From assembly GCA_007644065.1 (NCBI GenBank), contig VJWN01000023.1, positions 383,434-447,433 of the forward strand: 64,000 bases of DNA, given 5' to 3'. This stretch comes from Margaritispora aquatica (Eukaryota; Ascomycota; Leotiomycetes; Helotiales; Discinellaceae). The notes below the pieces were generated by a model, which worked only from the letters and a program-made list of their open reading frames with translations, was not told where the DNA came from and made no database searches. Positions within the stretch are counted from its first letter, which is position 1, and the number at the start of each line of letters is the position of its first letter. Shown here piece after piece: positions 11,231-23,477 of this stretch. The position numbers were made by a program, and so were the translations under genes.

Positions 11231-13284
11231 TCGATTAAGCTAGCGAGCGTGCGAACTATATTGTGTTGATACAGTGGAGGACAGGGACAGTTGGCATTTG
11301 ATGACATGGGATCATGAAAATGGGCATAATTTGTGTATGGTGCGATTTTGCATAGCGATGGAGTTCTCGTTGCTTTGTAGTTGTCTACATACCTACCTTA
11401 AAACATAGGTGATGATTAGGTCTTGCCCAGCCTAGACATTAATGAACATTGGTTGGTCAAGGCTTACTTGGATCGTGCGATGGACTAAACAATTTCAACC
11501 TTTTTAATCACGCCCTGTAAATCAAGCTTGATGATTCTCCTCAGTCATTCGCTTAGCATTGCACTTACTCAATAACCTGATTCGTCTATCTCTTTGCTAT
11601 ATTTTACAATTGAAACCTGTTCATATTGCCACAGAGCCTGATGCATGACCTTTACGCTTTCCAAACCAGGACAACGCAGGTAACGGTAGTCCTGCATGTC
11701 AACATTCATTCTACAGCCCAACAAGCATACTTTACTTCGATAAGTAACCGTCAATTAGAGAAGCTCAAGCTCTTACAATGCGACGAACTTTCTAGCTCGG
11801 CCACTTTATTCAGATGCCTCAGCAGAACTCGTAACTGTTGATGCTTCCATTGGTCCCGCTTAGCAATTTTTACAACCTGAAGGATAGTTTGACTAGTTGT
11901 GGCATGTTTATCCGCGACTGCATGAGCTGACACGGCACCACGGATTATATTGAGAAATACGGTATCACTGGCTTTGACAACGATGCAATTTATTGAAATG
12001 ACGGGACTGTGTATCTAATCCCGTCATGTGATCAAACATGAGGGCATTCACAGATTTTGGGCATGGAGCACCATTTCCCCTCAATCTTGCTACGAAACAC
12101 CAGATGGCTTGGGTACGTAATTGGGCAACTACCGCCGAGCAAGCATGTACTAAGGCAGTGTGCCTGAATCATGAGCCAATGCTTGATGCGGAAGATGGCG
12201 ACAGTCTCCATAAACTCCAAGCTAGAGCCCTCCAGGTGCGTGATGGCGAGATCAGGGTTCACGCTTGAGCAAGCTCGCCACGCTGCCATCCCGAGGCTTT
12301 ATCTGTCACGTCGGTCTTAGCTCCGTTCGTTATCTCACTGGACCGCATCGTCACCAGGAATGAGAAATATGCAAGGCTGAGAGTGAGAGTTGTATGTGTG
12401 GATGTGGCTCAACGTTCATCCTCTCGAGTACGAAACAGAGGAGGGACGGGTGAAGCGAAGTATAAAGAGTTGCGAGAAAAGGATTACTTAATGGAAATAT
12501 CCGACATCTGATGGATACATCAATAATATTATGCAAACAGATCACATGGGATTGTGCCATCTCGACCAGCGATTGCGGACATCCCGAGTCACCAGCGGTG
12601 ATGCCTGGCGTCAGAGGATCCGTTTACCGAAAGGGGAATGTTGATGCTATTCCAACATAGCCGATGTCAACAAAGGCAACCGACAACACCACAAATTTTG
12701 AACTCAGCCTTGATGAGCTGATATCCCGACGATATGGAGAATATGAAATGTCTTGTACGAGTGGAAGTTTTTATATCTTCGTCTGAAGTCTTGGTGGGGT
12801 TCTGGATGCCTGGCGTGTGTGTTGCGATTGACAGCGATGGATATGCAGGGCTGACACTGACGAAACACTAATTGGGAAAAGTATCGTCTGAGCACGAAAT
12901 TCCCTGGGCGATTGTGACATTTTTGGGGAGGTTCGTATCGCCGTATCAATGTATCTTTACTCCCCTCTGAGAGTTCCTCCCAATCAATTTAACTATCGAC
13001 TTATCCCCCACTACAGTATGTATTGTCTGTCACCTTCTCTTTATTGATTCTCGTTTCCTACTCTCTGTGTCTTGACCGCTCTTCATATTTATCTCCTATT
13101 TCAGCTCCCTTCCACACTTTTTTATCGTTCCTCTTCTCTGCTCTTCTTCCCTCTTGTTGACCCTGGTCTCTGTACTCTCCCTCAAGTTGAGGTTGGATAA
13201 GATTTCAAGCCACCATCTCTATCTTACGAGATCCGAGACATCCCTAGCAAAAGAAAAATAGCACCCCGCAGATACAAAGCCAAC
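11231..13284. other. intergenic, no gene supported
   Basis: About 2 kb. Short frames on both strands lack domains or splice continuity. From about 12950 to 13250 the plus strand becomes strongly pyrimidine-rich, as is common in ascomycete promoters and 5' UTRs, and leads into the choline sulfatase start. A GTATGT at 13017 and a TTTCAG at about 13103 could bound a 5'-UTR intron. Confidence 0.45.
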
Positions 13285-15011
13285 ATGGCTCCCGATCTCA
13301 ACTCAGTTCCTCCATCACCACGAGACACGCCTGTCAAGATGCCTCCTCCTTCTAAGCCCGTGGTGCCTGCGAAGCAGCAGAATATCCTGTATATTATGGC
13401 GGACCAACTTGCAGCGCCACTGCTAAAGATGTATAACGCAAAGTCGCAAATTCGAACCCCACATCTCGATGCTTTGGCAGCAGGAGCCGTGGTTTTCGAC
13501 TCGGCGTACTGCCCCTCGCCGCTTTGCGCACCGTCGCGAATGTCCATGGTCTCTGGCCAGCTACCTACGAAGATTGGCGCATACGACAATGCATGTTCGA
13601 TCGACCCAAGTGTTCCAACATATGCACACTACTTGCGCGCAGCGGGGTACGAGACAACATTAGCTGGGAAAATGCACTTTATTGGAGAGCAACTACACGG
13701 CTATGAGAGTAGGTTGACAAGCGATATATATCCTGGGGACTTTGGCTGGAATGTAAACTGGGAGGATCCGGACAGGAGGTTAGAGTGGTATCACAATGCG
13801 AGCTCGATCAAGCAAGCTGGACCATGTGTTAGGAGCAACCAATTGGACTATGACGAGGAGGTCATGTACAGGTCAGTTGGGCTCTGCAGCCAGTATGTGC
13901 CAATACTGACTTTTGTAGATCTAAGCAATTTCTCTACGATCATGTTCGCAAAGGTCCAGATGCACGACCATTTTGTATGACTGTTTCTCTTACCCACCCG
14001 CACGATCCATACACAATCGAGAAGAAATACTGGGATATGTATGAAGGCGTAGATATCGAAATGCCGGATGTCACAATACCAAAAGAAGAGCAAGACAACC
14101 ATTCTAAGCGATTGCTGAAAGTTTGCGATCTTTGGGACGAAAACTTCACTCCCGATCAGATCAAGCGAGCTAGACGCGCGTACTACGGAGCTGTCTCTTA
14201 CGTGGACGACTGTATTGGGAAATTACTCGAGACTCTCAAGGAATGTGGCTTGGATGAAGATACTATTGTCGTGTTTAGCGGGGATCATGGCGACATGTTG
14301 GGAGAGCGTGGTCTGTGGTACAAGATGTCTTATTTTGAAGCATCAGTCCGCGTGCCTATGCTGATCCACTACCCTTCGACCTTCAAGCCACACCACGTCA
14401 GTGCTAATGTTTCGACTCTCGATATCTTGCCGACGCTGGTTGATCTAGCTGGCACGAACTTATGGGAAGGTTTGCCTATGGATGGTACTTCGGTATTGCC
14501 TTACTTGGAGGACCGACCCGGTGGTTCTGACACGGTATACGCAGAGTATTGCGGCGAAGGCACCATCGCTCCCCTGATGATGATTAAGCGAGGTTCATGG
14601 AAATACATCACCTGTCCAGCCGACGCAGACCAGCTTTACGACCTAGCCTCCGATCCAAAAGAACTCATCAACCTCGCATCCCTAGCAGCTAAGCATCCTC
14701 TCTTCACAATCGAAGCAGCTACAAAGCTCCAAGAATTCCGGGAAGAAGCACTCGCAAAATGGGACATGAAAGCCATCACCTCATCTGTCCTTACGTCCCA
14801 GCGATCCAGGAGACTGGTCTGGTCTGCTCTCATCAAGGGCAAGTTCACGAGCTGGGACCATAACCCTGTTGATGATGGGAGGGAAAAGTATATTCGGTCG
14901 CATATCCCACTTGATGATCTCGAGCTTAAGGCGAGGTTTCCGCCTGTGGATGAGTTTGGGAGGTCGGTGAGGACGGTTGTTGTTGATCAGGCTGGGTCGC
15001 ATGGTGAGTGA
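13285..15011 (+). CDS. choline-sulfatase, 559 aa
   Basis: Exons 13285..13871 and 13919..15011 flank a 47-bp intron (GTCAGT...TTGTAG). The spliced product is 559 residues. The type I sulfatase signature SPLCAPSRMSM places the formylglycine-forming Cys at residue 81. The metal site begins in NILYIMADQL and is completed by FSGDHGDMLGERGLWYKMS. The C-terminal part (LIHYPSTFKPHH and later motifs) fits choline sulfatases rather than arylsulfatases, which usually differ here. The enzyme hydrolyses choline-O-sulfate to choline and sulfate, a sulfur and osmolyte store in fungi. No signal peptide is present, so it is probably cytosolic. Expression in related fungi is under sulfur control, but no such site was identified. 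Length matches the family. Confidence 0.9.
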
Positions 15012-15750
15012 GTGAATGGGTGAGTGAGGGCTCATGGTTGAATGATTTATGATGAGGTAGGTTTCTGGACATTGGTGTTGACTTCGTTTGTACTTGCAAT
15101 GCTCGCCTTGTATATATTTCTTCCCGTTTTGTTCTTATTTCTTGCGATTGCTGCGTTTAGCGAGCTTATCTCGTTGTTTGGCTCCTCGGGAATTTTTGTG
15201 TACATATTTTAAACCTAGCATAGCTTTGCGTTTATACCTTGCCAATGCATTACATCGCCTCAAACCGCTGGGCTTTCATGTTTGCTCTTAGCTTCTGTCT
15301 TTCAAAGAAATCTTGTAAAAAAAAAAGGAAATCGTTCCCAAGCCGACCTAGGAAGCTTTCTTTTGTAGATGAGCTGGATGAGCTCTTGTGTCTTTCGATA
15401 TAATGTTGGAACAGACACTTGGCTTGCTACGCTTGCTTGGGTTTTTTTCTCTTCTTGAAACATAATGCTGTAAGGGATATCTGATTCACTTGGTGATTCT
15501 GACGTCGCTTGCAACATAATGTTAGGATTGATTTTGTTTTACGAAATATTCGAATATTTGGGGTGGGCAGCTTGGAAGATTGGGAGGGATGGCAAGACTG
15601 GTGATGTTTTGGAGAAGTTGAGCCAATTAGTTCCGCTGAGAGTATAGTTTGGTATCTTCCTCGATAAATTATCTTAGAAATCTACATCAAGTAGCTACCT
15701 CCCCTAACACCTACGTCCCTCCAATACCTTGTACTCTCAACCTACACGCT
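15012..15750. other. convergent 3' intergenic spacer
   Basis: About 740 bp between convergent stop codons. AT-rich, with an A-run near 15319. No gene is recognised. Confidence 0.5.
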
Positions 15751-17613
15751 TCATTTTTCCTGATCCCTCCTTCCCCTCTCCACAATCGAGCTTGCATTTC
15801 CTTCCCCACTAACAACACCACCACTAACCCTCAAATCAGTATGCAAATTCTTATCCCCCACCTTCTTAAGCAACGCCTTCGTATCCAACGTCACGGGCGC
15901 CTCCCTCAACACGGGCGCCTGGAACGCCCTCGCCGTTTCCAGCGGACTGAGCGTCGTGCTTCTTGCTAACGTCCAGAAACCATAGAATGTCGGCAGGATG
16001 AACAGGATGATACTCAGAGTCACGGCTACACTAGCACCCCACCAGCGCCAGATGACCGTGTATTCGTTGCGTGTCAGCGTGATGGGCGTATGGGTGTGGG
16101 TTTGGATGCTCGTCGTGCTGTTTTCGTTGGCGGTGGATTCGAGGTCGGAGGCGAATATGGACGTGTAAAACAAAGTTGTGCGAACGGAATCAAGGAGGTA
16201 GGATGTCGGGTCCCCGAAGAGGGGATAGAGTCCGAATGACGAGAACGAGGCATTGCATTTCTCGCTTAAAATGATCGGTGTCCCGTCCTCGTTGAATCCG
16301 CTACTGAAAGGAGGGAGCTGCTGCGCGAATTGCCCTGCACTGCGTAGGGTTGTGCCGTTTGCGGTGGGATGAATGTAGATCCTGCTGTCGAAGACGGACT
16401 TGAGAGCCTCGACTAGTCCGCCGAAGCGGGTTTCGTTGGTCTCGGGCGAGGGAGAGGTTGAGTTGTACAAGGATAGTACTTCGGATGGTAAGTAGGTCGA
16501 TGATTGATGCGAGGGAGTGAGTTGCTGTGCGTTGAGGTGCCAGTCCCATGTTGGGTTTGGGAGGCCGCTGGTGTTGAAGGAGACGGTGATGGGATAGTTC
16601 ACACGGCCGAGGTGGAGTGTGCAATTGTTTACTATAAACTCGCCAGTACAAGATGTGCTAGGTTTGTAAAGCGTCGAGATGCCAATTGTGTAGGGATTTG
16701 AGGCATTCCAATTGAAGCTCGCGGAGAAGATATCGACGTCACCAATGTTGGTGGAGGTTGCGTTATTGAGGGGCAAGTTGAATGGGATGCTCGATTGTGT
16801 GCAAGTAGATTCAAAGCCGATGCCGGCTAGTGTCGCTTCGCAATCCCCCTTGCAGGTGTTTTTGACGTTATAGGATCGGTATTGCGTGTTTGGATTATTG
16901 ACCAGATACGGGATTTGGGTCTGAAACGAGGATTGATAGCTCTCAATCGTTCCGTCTGCTGTATTGAGCGTTGCCGAGAAACCGGCTGGAAGCGAGGAAG
17001 CGAGAGCGAAATCTATACTTGAGGCGTTGATGGTTTTGTAGTTGACAGCGGATGAGAGGGAGTTTTGCAGCAAAATGCCGTTGATGGGTAGAGTTGCCAC
17101 GAAAACAGTTGCAAGAGCAATGTAGTTGAATGTCTTGTACGAGGTGATAGCAGAAACGACACTACTGCCCGTAGCCCAAACATTGTGCAAGTCTGCAACA
17201 GTAGCTTTCTCTCTGCTCGCGCGATACCACCACGTCACTGCGATGCCTTGGCTGACTGCCATGTGAATCAAGATGCTGTTCAATGAAAGGATGATGGATA
17301 GCCATGCCGCCGGCTTGGGCATGTGTCCGCTGTCGATCACTTTGTGGCCATTGAAGAAGAAGAGTGTGAGATAGGAGAGGAGTACAGTGAGGGCTGAGCC
17401 GATGAGACCTATGGCTCCGAGGATTGGGAAGCGTCGGATCACTTTGAGTGAGAGACCTTTGTGTTCTTCATCTTCGAGCCAGGGGAAGAAACCGGTTTTG
17501 TTGGTGCTAGAGTTGTCGTTGTTGGATGATGAGCTTGAGGATTGAGGGGAAACCTCTTGGGTTGTGCTTATATTTGCTTCTTTGGAAGTCATTTTTGCGT
17601 TTGTTGAATTCAA
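15751..17613 (-). CDS. fungal polytopic membrane protein with large ectodomain, 620 aa
   Basis: A single uninterrupted frame from ATG 17613. The N-terminus is Ser/Asn-rich and cytosolic (about 1-60). Hydrophobic segments lie near residues 62-90, 103-125 and 160-180 (the last in FNYIALATVFVATLP), before a large loop of about 350 residues rich in Asn-x-Ser/Thr sequons and Cys. A final membrane segment (TVIWRWWGASVAVTLSIILF) sits before a charged tail. The architecture matches ascomycete-specific integral membrane proteins of unknown function. They are related in layout to DUF3176-type proteins, but I cannot confirm that family from sequence alone. It lies convergent to the choline sulfatase and divergent to the MscS gene. 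Function unknown; a surface or vacuolar membrane location is inferred from the glycosylation sequons. Confidence 0.7.
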   Translation of the reverse strand: MNSTNAKMTSKEANISTTQEVSPQSSSSSSNNDNSSTNKTGFFPWLEDEEHKGLSLKVIRRFPILGAIGLIGSALTVLLSYLTLFFFNGHKVIDSGHMPKPAAWLSIILSLNSILIHMAVSQGIAVTWWYRASREKATVADLHNVWATGSSVVSAITSYKTFNYIALATVFVATLPINGILLQNSLSSAVNYKTINASSIDFALASSLPAGFSATLNTADGTIESYQSSFQTQIPYLVNNPNTQYRSYNVKNTCKGDCEATLAGIGFESTCTQSSIPFNLPLNNATSTNIGDVDIFSASFNWNASNPYTIGISTLYKPSTSCTGEFIVNNCTLHLGRVNYPITVSFNTSGLPNPTWDWHLNAQQLTPSHQSSTYLPSEVLSLYNSTSPSPETNETRFGGLVEALKSVFDSRIYIHPTANGTTLRSAGQFAQQLPPFSSGFNEDGTPIILSEKCNASFSSFGLYPLFGDPTSYLLDSVRTTLFYTSIFASDLESTANENSTTSIQTHTHTPITLTRNEYTVIWRWWGASVAVTLSIILFILPTFYGFWTLARSTTLSPLETARAFQAPVLREAPVTLDTKALLKKVGDKNLHTDLRVSGGVVSGEGNASSIVERGRRDQEK

Positions 17614-19085
17614 CTGCGTGTATGTTAGAATGCCTTCAAGCAGGTGGCCGAGAAGCTAATTGGGTACGGACATTCTATTAATTCAAAACATCAACAATTT
17701 CATGAGCGATCCAGTCAAAGAGAAGTGTTGCAGGCTTACAGAGAGTTCAGATGTATAATGTAAATTCACATCAGTAGGAAGACACAGTCTGAATGCATAA
17801 ACCGGGGAGGTGTTCGGGCGTATATATCAAAGCAACTGTCGAGTGTAGGACAGCGATGTTAGAATGCATTGAATGCGAGCCGAGATTCTCCTAGGCCTCA
17901 TTCCAGAAAACAAGCTAAAAAAGCTAGCAAAACCCAAGTATTTCAACCAAGTAGATCAATTCCCAATCTCACTGACATAAAATTTCTCGGACTCGTATAC
18001 AAGCCTCCTTGAAATTGAAGCGAGTGAATCCCCACTCTCTCCGAATGCACTAAGCCCAGCGCTTTACCTGTTGAAGATAGTTACACTGCTCTAGAACCCA
18101 GGGTCGCCACTACCCGACAATCCTTTCCTCTTCGCCAATGCTCGTGAGCATGCCGTCTCAAGCCAATCTCATGTTTCTCGGATAATGCGCTTGTAGTTTG
18201 GTACACGATATCTCGATAGGCTTAATGTAGCTCAGCCAGGCCGACCAGCCAAGCTAGTAAACAACAAGCGCGTGTTCTCGCTGGTTTTAGTGTTTGGACT
18301 TTTGCCGAAAAGAGCGGAAAGGGGGTTAAGCGAGCGAGATGCATCCCAATTCGGCACCAGTTTGAAAGCCACAATTGCGCGTTTTGGAATTCGAGGGGCT
18401 CTGCATGAAGGATTCACACCGTATTTTGCGCACTCTAGTGGGACAGCTGGGGTTTTCTAGCCGTTTCTGGGCTTGCGGCTCCGATGTGCTGGAGCTAGAT
18501 CGAGGCTAATGCATGTCTAGATTGTCGGTAACGTCTCTTGGAACAGCGCTTGTCACTCTTCTGTGGCAGCCGCCCATGCACTTTGAGATTTGCATCTTGA
18601 TATTAGAATTCTCGACACGGATCAAAGGTTCCCCGCGTGAACATGCTCTGTGGACTCTTTCAGCTGAGACTTGATAACCCCTACGGCCTGCCCGTGAAGA
18701 GGATCTACATAAGAACAGCCGGATTAGGAGAAGTCGTGTTGAAGTTTCAAGGTCGAGATTCGAAAAGTTTTCGCTCACGCGCTGTGATTGGAGCTTGAGC
18801 AGAGATGCAGTCACAATAGATTGCTAGTTGGGGATTTAGGGGTGATGATAGCTTGTCTGCTGCATTCTGGATGTCGTCCGCGCTCAATTTTCGTCAGAAT
18901 TAACAGATTCTGTCTGGATTTGGTGTATTCGCCCTACAATGGGAGTGGGAGTGGGAGGGCGTAATGATTAGTGATTGCTACCCTCGGAATTAATATGAGG
19001 GGCAATTCCCCCTCACGATATCTTCGTGCAGCTCTGACTCTACCAGTCCAGTCTCATTCACTTCCATGCTGTGTAAATCAGCACA
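17614..19085. other. divergent intergenic region, no gene supported
   Basis: About 1.5 kb upstream of both the membrane protein (leftward) and the MscS channel (rightward). Only short unsupported frames occur. It includes a GGGAGTGGGAGTGGGAGG tract near 18940. Promoters for both genes are expected here; no defined site is claimed. Confidence 0.45.
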
Positions 19086-21236
19086 ATGTCGTCCACAGAT
19101 ACAGTTATCACAATTCACCCCGAACCTCACTCTCCAACCTACGACACCTTCAAACCAAAAGGCTATACAGTCCGCACCACAGAACTGGGTGACAAGCCTA
19201 TCTTGAAACGAGATAACACCGGTCTTCGCAACTTCCTCGCAGACAACAACCAGAATGCCGAGCATGTCGGTTATGATGGCGAAGTCGACACATTGCGTCT
19301 GCTGGGCAGGGTTTACAACAAGATCATGACCTTCTCGGTCGTGACTCGCTACGCATTTTATATCCTCCCCGTAGCTCTCCTTATCGCTATCCCACTCATC
19401 ATCTTTGCTACCATGGAATCAGAGAAGCATATTCAGGGTGTGCGCATGCTCGGTATTTTTGTTTGGCTTGAGATCGTCTGGTCCAGTCTCTGGGTTGCGA
19501 AACTGTGCTCGAAGACACTGCCATACCTCTTCAGACTTTGCTGCGGAGTCATCAGTGCCGGCACAAGGAAACACTCGCTTATGATCAAAGCTCTCGAAGT
19601 ACCACTTTCCATCGTCTTCTGGGTCATCATATGTTGGGTATCAATCCCCGTCATCGCCGCCTTCGACGATTTGAAGGTCACCATCACCTCCTCGCCTATT
19701 TTCTGGATATCCTGTGTGCAAAAAGCATTTCTGGCTTCCATCCCAGCTTCTTGTCTGCTACTGGTTGAGAAGGCAGTCATCCAGTTCATCACCGTCAATT
19801 ACCATCGAACCCAATTTGCAGCTCGCATTCAAGACTCAAAGAGACGCATGCATCTCTTCGAACTCCTCTACGAGGCTTCTACGATTCTCTATCCAGTTTA
19901 CACACCTAGATTCGCAGACGACGACTACATCATCAACAGCTCCATTCTGTCTACAGTTGGCAAGGGTATTCAAGAAGTCGCAGATATACAAGCCGGCGGC
20001 GTGTCACCCGTTCGTTTCTTTGATAACCTGGGTCGTCTTGGTCTCGGAGTGACTTCTGTTTTTGGGAACATCGTCAGTGAGGTCACTGGTTCGCAACGCA
20101 CGGATTCAAAATCCCCACATGCTGTGGTCTCTTGGGCTCTTGAGAGACGACAGGCTTCCGAGGCACTCGCAAGAAGAGTGTTCAGGTCGCTGGTGGCAGA
20201 TGGGATGGATGCTTTGTATCGATCTGATATTGAGAGAGTTCTTGGAAGTGATATGCCTGATGGCGTTGAGGAGATTTTCAGTGCTTTGGATAAGGATGGC
20301 AATGGAGATGTTAGTTTGGATGAGATGACTATGATGGTCATTGAGCTTGGTGAAGGGAGACGTTCTGTGACCCGAAGCTTACATGATGTTGATCGAGCTA
20401 TCAAAGCGCTTGATAAGATCTTGATGCTTTGTACACTTGTTGGCATCGGAATGATATATGGTACGTCCCCATTTCCCCTTTGCTAGCACCTTAACTGACA
20501 TGACCTAGCGACATTCTTCTCTCAGAATTTCTTCAAGAACCTCTCACTCTACACCACCTCACTGATGTCATTCTCTTTCGCTTTCGCTGGCACCGTCCAA
20601 GAATTTACCGGCTCCTGCATCTTTCTCTTCGTCAAGCACCCTTACGATGTCGGCGACCGTGTAGACATCAACAACATCGATCTCATAGTCGAGCACATCT
20701 CGCTCCTGTACACCGTATTCCGTCGCGTCGATACAGCGCGCACGGTTCAAATCCCCAACATCGTCAACAACGGCAACTGGATTGAAAACATCAGTCGCAG
20801 CCGCGCTATGAGCGAGACATTCAACCTGGCGATTAGCGCCAACACGACCTTCGACGAGATCGAGGCTTTGGAGACGGAGCTCCGCGTTTTCGTGACCAAG
20901 GATGAGAACCGTAGGGATTATAGAAGTGAGTTGAAAGTCGAGGTTGCGAATGTGGGCGATATGACTAGGTTGGAGTTGAAGATTGGACTTGGGTATAAGA
21001 GTAATTGGTCGAATGAGCAGTTGCGCGTGGCGAGGAGATCGAAGTTCATGTGTGCGTTGCTGGCGACGCTCAGGAAGGTCAATATTAATATGCCGCTTGG
21101 AGGAGATGCTACGATGGGCGATATTGGGAGACCGGCGTATTCAGTTACGGTGTCTGAGGAGGAAGCAAAGAGGAATAGGGGGGAGTACTTGGTGGCGAGG
21201 GAGAAGGCGAAATATAATAAGGATAAGGGAGTTTGA
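19086..21236 (+). CDS. MscS-type mechanosensitive channel with EF-hand, 700 aa
   Basis: Exons 19086..20460 and 20509..21236 flank a 48-bp intron (GTACGT, branch TTAACTGAC, acceptor CCTAG), phase-consistent. Residues 1-85 are cytosolic. Hydrophobic segments follow (about 92-110, 118-140, 170-195, 210-230). A canonical EF-hand loop, DKDGNGDVSLDE, sits near residue 400, with Asp at positions 1, 3 and 7 and Glu at 12. After it comes the MscS pore region (MSFSFAFAGTVQEFTGS) and beta domain (KHPYDVGDRVDI). This order matches the fungal Msy1/Msy2-like family, which localises to the endoplasmic reticulum membrane and controls calcium entry on hypo-osmotic shock. Calcium gating through the EF-hand is known for the family and inferred here. 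It is convergent with the Zn2Cys6 gene. Confidence 0.88.
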
Positions 21237-21388
21237 GCATGTTGGCCAGTAGTAGAGGTGAGCATTGATATGGAGGGGAACAATCGTCAGAAATCAAGTT
21301 TTAATTCTGAAAGTCTCGTCGATTCAGTCTCCCATGCCAGCAACGATGCTCACTAAGTTTGGATCCAACCCGTTGGTGCAAATCCCGG

Positions 21389-22816
21389 CTATGCAAAACA
21401 AATCGCATCAATAGAGTTCAATACAACACAAGGTTTATGCACCGAGTCCAACCAACAAGTCGTAACCTTCACATCCCTCTCTTCCCAAACCCGCTCCAAA
21501 AATATCTTCGTTGCCGCCTGTATGACAGGTGTGAAGTGGTCAACATACTCATTCACATTCCCTAACACCTTCTCTCTTTCACCCACACCCCTCACCTCAA
21601 CAGCAGCAACTACAAACGGCAGCGTTACACAACGAATCGGCTCCTTCGTTATCCTCCGTGCGACTTCGAGCTCCAACATTATCTCTCGCGACCAAATCTC
21701 GGCTTGGGCATCTTGTTTCCCGAAGACGTAGCGGAGGCGATGACTAATTAGAAGACCAGCAAGACGATAGACTCTCGCTTGGCAAAGCAGCTTCACGACT
21801 TCGGCTGCTTTGAAGCGCTCGAGGAAGTCGTCTGGTTGGGAAGGCTGCCACGTCTCGATTGCTGTGTTTATGGCTTGAAGTTGTGTTGTGATGTGGACTG
21901 AGTAGCTAGTGTCGGTATTGTCTCGTAACGAGTGGCTAATGGTGCAGAGATCGTATAAATGAGGGAGGAGAGGCAAGCAGAGGCCAAGGTGGCTATCAAC
22001 ATTGTCCTTTATGTATGATTCAAATCTCAATGTAGGTTTCTGGCGATGAACGAGACAGTCCATGGTTTCGAGCAGTACGAGAAAGCTCTGCGATGAAGTT
22101 GTATCAGCATGGTGTTCTGTCGACTTGAGAAATGGCCCTGTTGTGCTGAGGGCGTAGTGACAGATATCAGCGACTCCTTCACCAACGGCAGAGTATACAA
22201 ATAAAGCTAACATAGAGCTTAGCGCAAGGCACAGTTTTGCTTCTTGAATTGATGTAACCGGGAGTGATTGCAGTGTCATCATAGCAGACGAGGCATGACG
22301 GAGGCTGATATTACCCTCAAATTCCTCGACATTGTGACTTTGAAGTCCCTTTAGTGCCCCTGCACATGCCAGATATGCATCTTTAAGAACTGGCCAGGAA
22401 TTAGGGAGTTGGGCTGCTAAGCTTTTCTGCTCTTGAACTTGGAAGCTGGAGCAAACCACATAGGGATCAAGATTTTCAGGCTGTCCGAGGAGAAACATAA
22501 GTAGCTCTTTTTCTTCTACAGTGAGGCTGTTGTTACCAAGCAACCATGGTTCAGCTTCAGGTAGATAGTTGTCTATGGACTTGTTGCTTGGCTGTGTTGT
22601 TGATTTGGTCTTCGAGGCAAGTGATTGTGTTGGCCTTTGTCGCTGGAGTCTTCGTCCCACCGGTTTCACTGGACGGATGGTCGAGCAGACGAGAGCAAGT
22701 CTGTTGCATCTTGAGCAAATCTCAGTTGAAGTTTTGCGTGTACACTTCTCTTTGAGCTCATAGCACCGATCACAGGCGACTTTTGCTCTTTGATGTGGAG
22801 TGATTGAAGTTGCCAT
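21389..22816 (-). CDS. Zn2Cys6 fungal transcription factor, 475 aa
   Basis: Single exon. An in-frame ATG at 22885 would add 23 residues, but the ATG at 22816 lies close upstream of the DNA-binding domain and is preferred. The binuclear zinc cluster reads ACDRCYELKEKC and then CSRCNRLALVC: six cysteines with spacing C-x2-C-x6-C-x8-C-x2-C-x6-C. A basic Arg/Lys-rich linker follows (GRRLQRQRP). The remaining 380 residues are helical and Leu-rich, as in the regulatory half of this family. No secondary-metabolite core enzyme lies nearby, so the target pathway is unknown. It is convergent with the MscS channel; the amidase is transcribed in the same direction upstream, separated by about 660 bp. Confidence 0.85.
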   Translation of the reverse strand: MATSITPHQRAKVACDRCYELKEKCTRKTSTEICSRCNRLALVCSTIRPVKPVGRRLQRQRPTQSLASKTKSTTQPSNKSIDNYLPEAEPWLLGNNSLTVEEKELLMFLLGQPENLDPYVVCSSFQVQEQKSLAAQLPNSWPVLKDAYLACAGALKGLQSHNVEEFEGNISLRHASSAMMTLQSLPVTSIQEAKLCLALSSMLALFVYSAVGEGVADICHYALSTTGPFLKSTEHHADTTSSQSFLVLLETMDCLVHRQKPTLRFESYIKDNVDSHLGLCLPLLPHLYDLCTISHSLRDNTDTSYSVHITTQLQAINTAIETWQPSQPDDFLERFKAAEVVKLLCQARVYRLAGLLISHRLRYVFGKQDAQAEIWSREIMLELEVARRITKEPIRCVTLPFVVAAVEVRGVGEREKVLGNVNEYVDHFTPVIQAATKIFLERVWEERDVKVTTCWLDSVHKPCVVLNSIDAICFA

Positions 22817-23477
22817 CTGGTTTTGGAGATTGTATACTTTAGCCTGGATCGTGTTTGTGAGTGGGACAACGAGGTGAATAGGCATCTATACAGAAATATA
22901 GCACTCGGTATTTATAGCGAGGCAGCTGATTGGTTATTATTGGAGGCTTCGTTGCTGCTGATGAAGATGAAACTGAATATCAGGTCTGATTGTCGGTCAC
23001 CTGACTTCACATTACGTCGTCTTTCCAAAACCTCTTTACCATATATGGTCGCCTTAAATGCTATATATCGTGAAAAAAAACTGGAGTTTAATCAACAGAC
23101 TCAATTTCAGAGCTGTTCTTGAGTCCTTGATAGACACTGAAAGGTGCGGATGATGGTGGAGAGCGTTTGTTGAGGTCAGCTTTTCAGTCTCCTTCACGCT
23201 AAACCATATCTGCAGTCTAAAGCGGGTCTACTTCACCCCCTTTCACAAGCGAGGTTTACGCAAAACAAGAGGCGTTTTACACTAAAGTCGATGTATCTCT
23301 GTTTAAAGGAGGTCGGACTAGTCTCACGAACAAACGATAATCAAGACGAGAATAATGGTTCAATTTATAATCTACAATTATGAGATGGAGCCTTATAACC
23401 GATTTTCATGTTCAATTTCTCGCTGCCTTTGCTGCCTCCCTTCAGGAATTTGTGGTTCCCACCTAGCCAGTTTCCGT
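22817..23477. other. intergenic, promoter of Zn2Cys6 gene
   Basis: About 660 bp between the amidase 3' end and the Zn2Cys6 start, both leftward. No gene is supported. The A-run near 23071 and short frames are not convincing as coding. Confidence 0.45.

Noticed and set aside
12032..12289. Opposed frames of 76 and 85 codons
   Set aside because: They overlap on opposite strands, lack domains and splice context, and lie in a 2-kb gene-free spacer.
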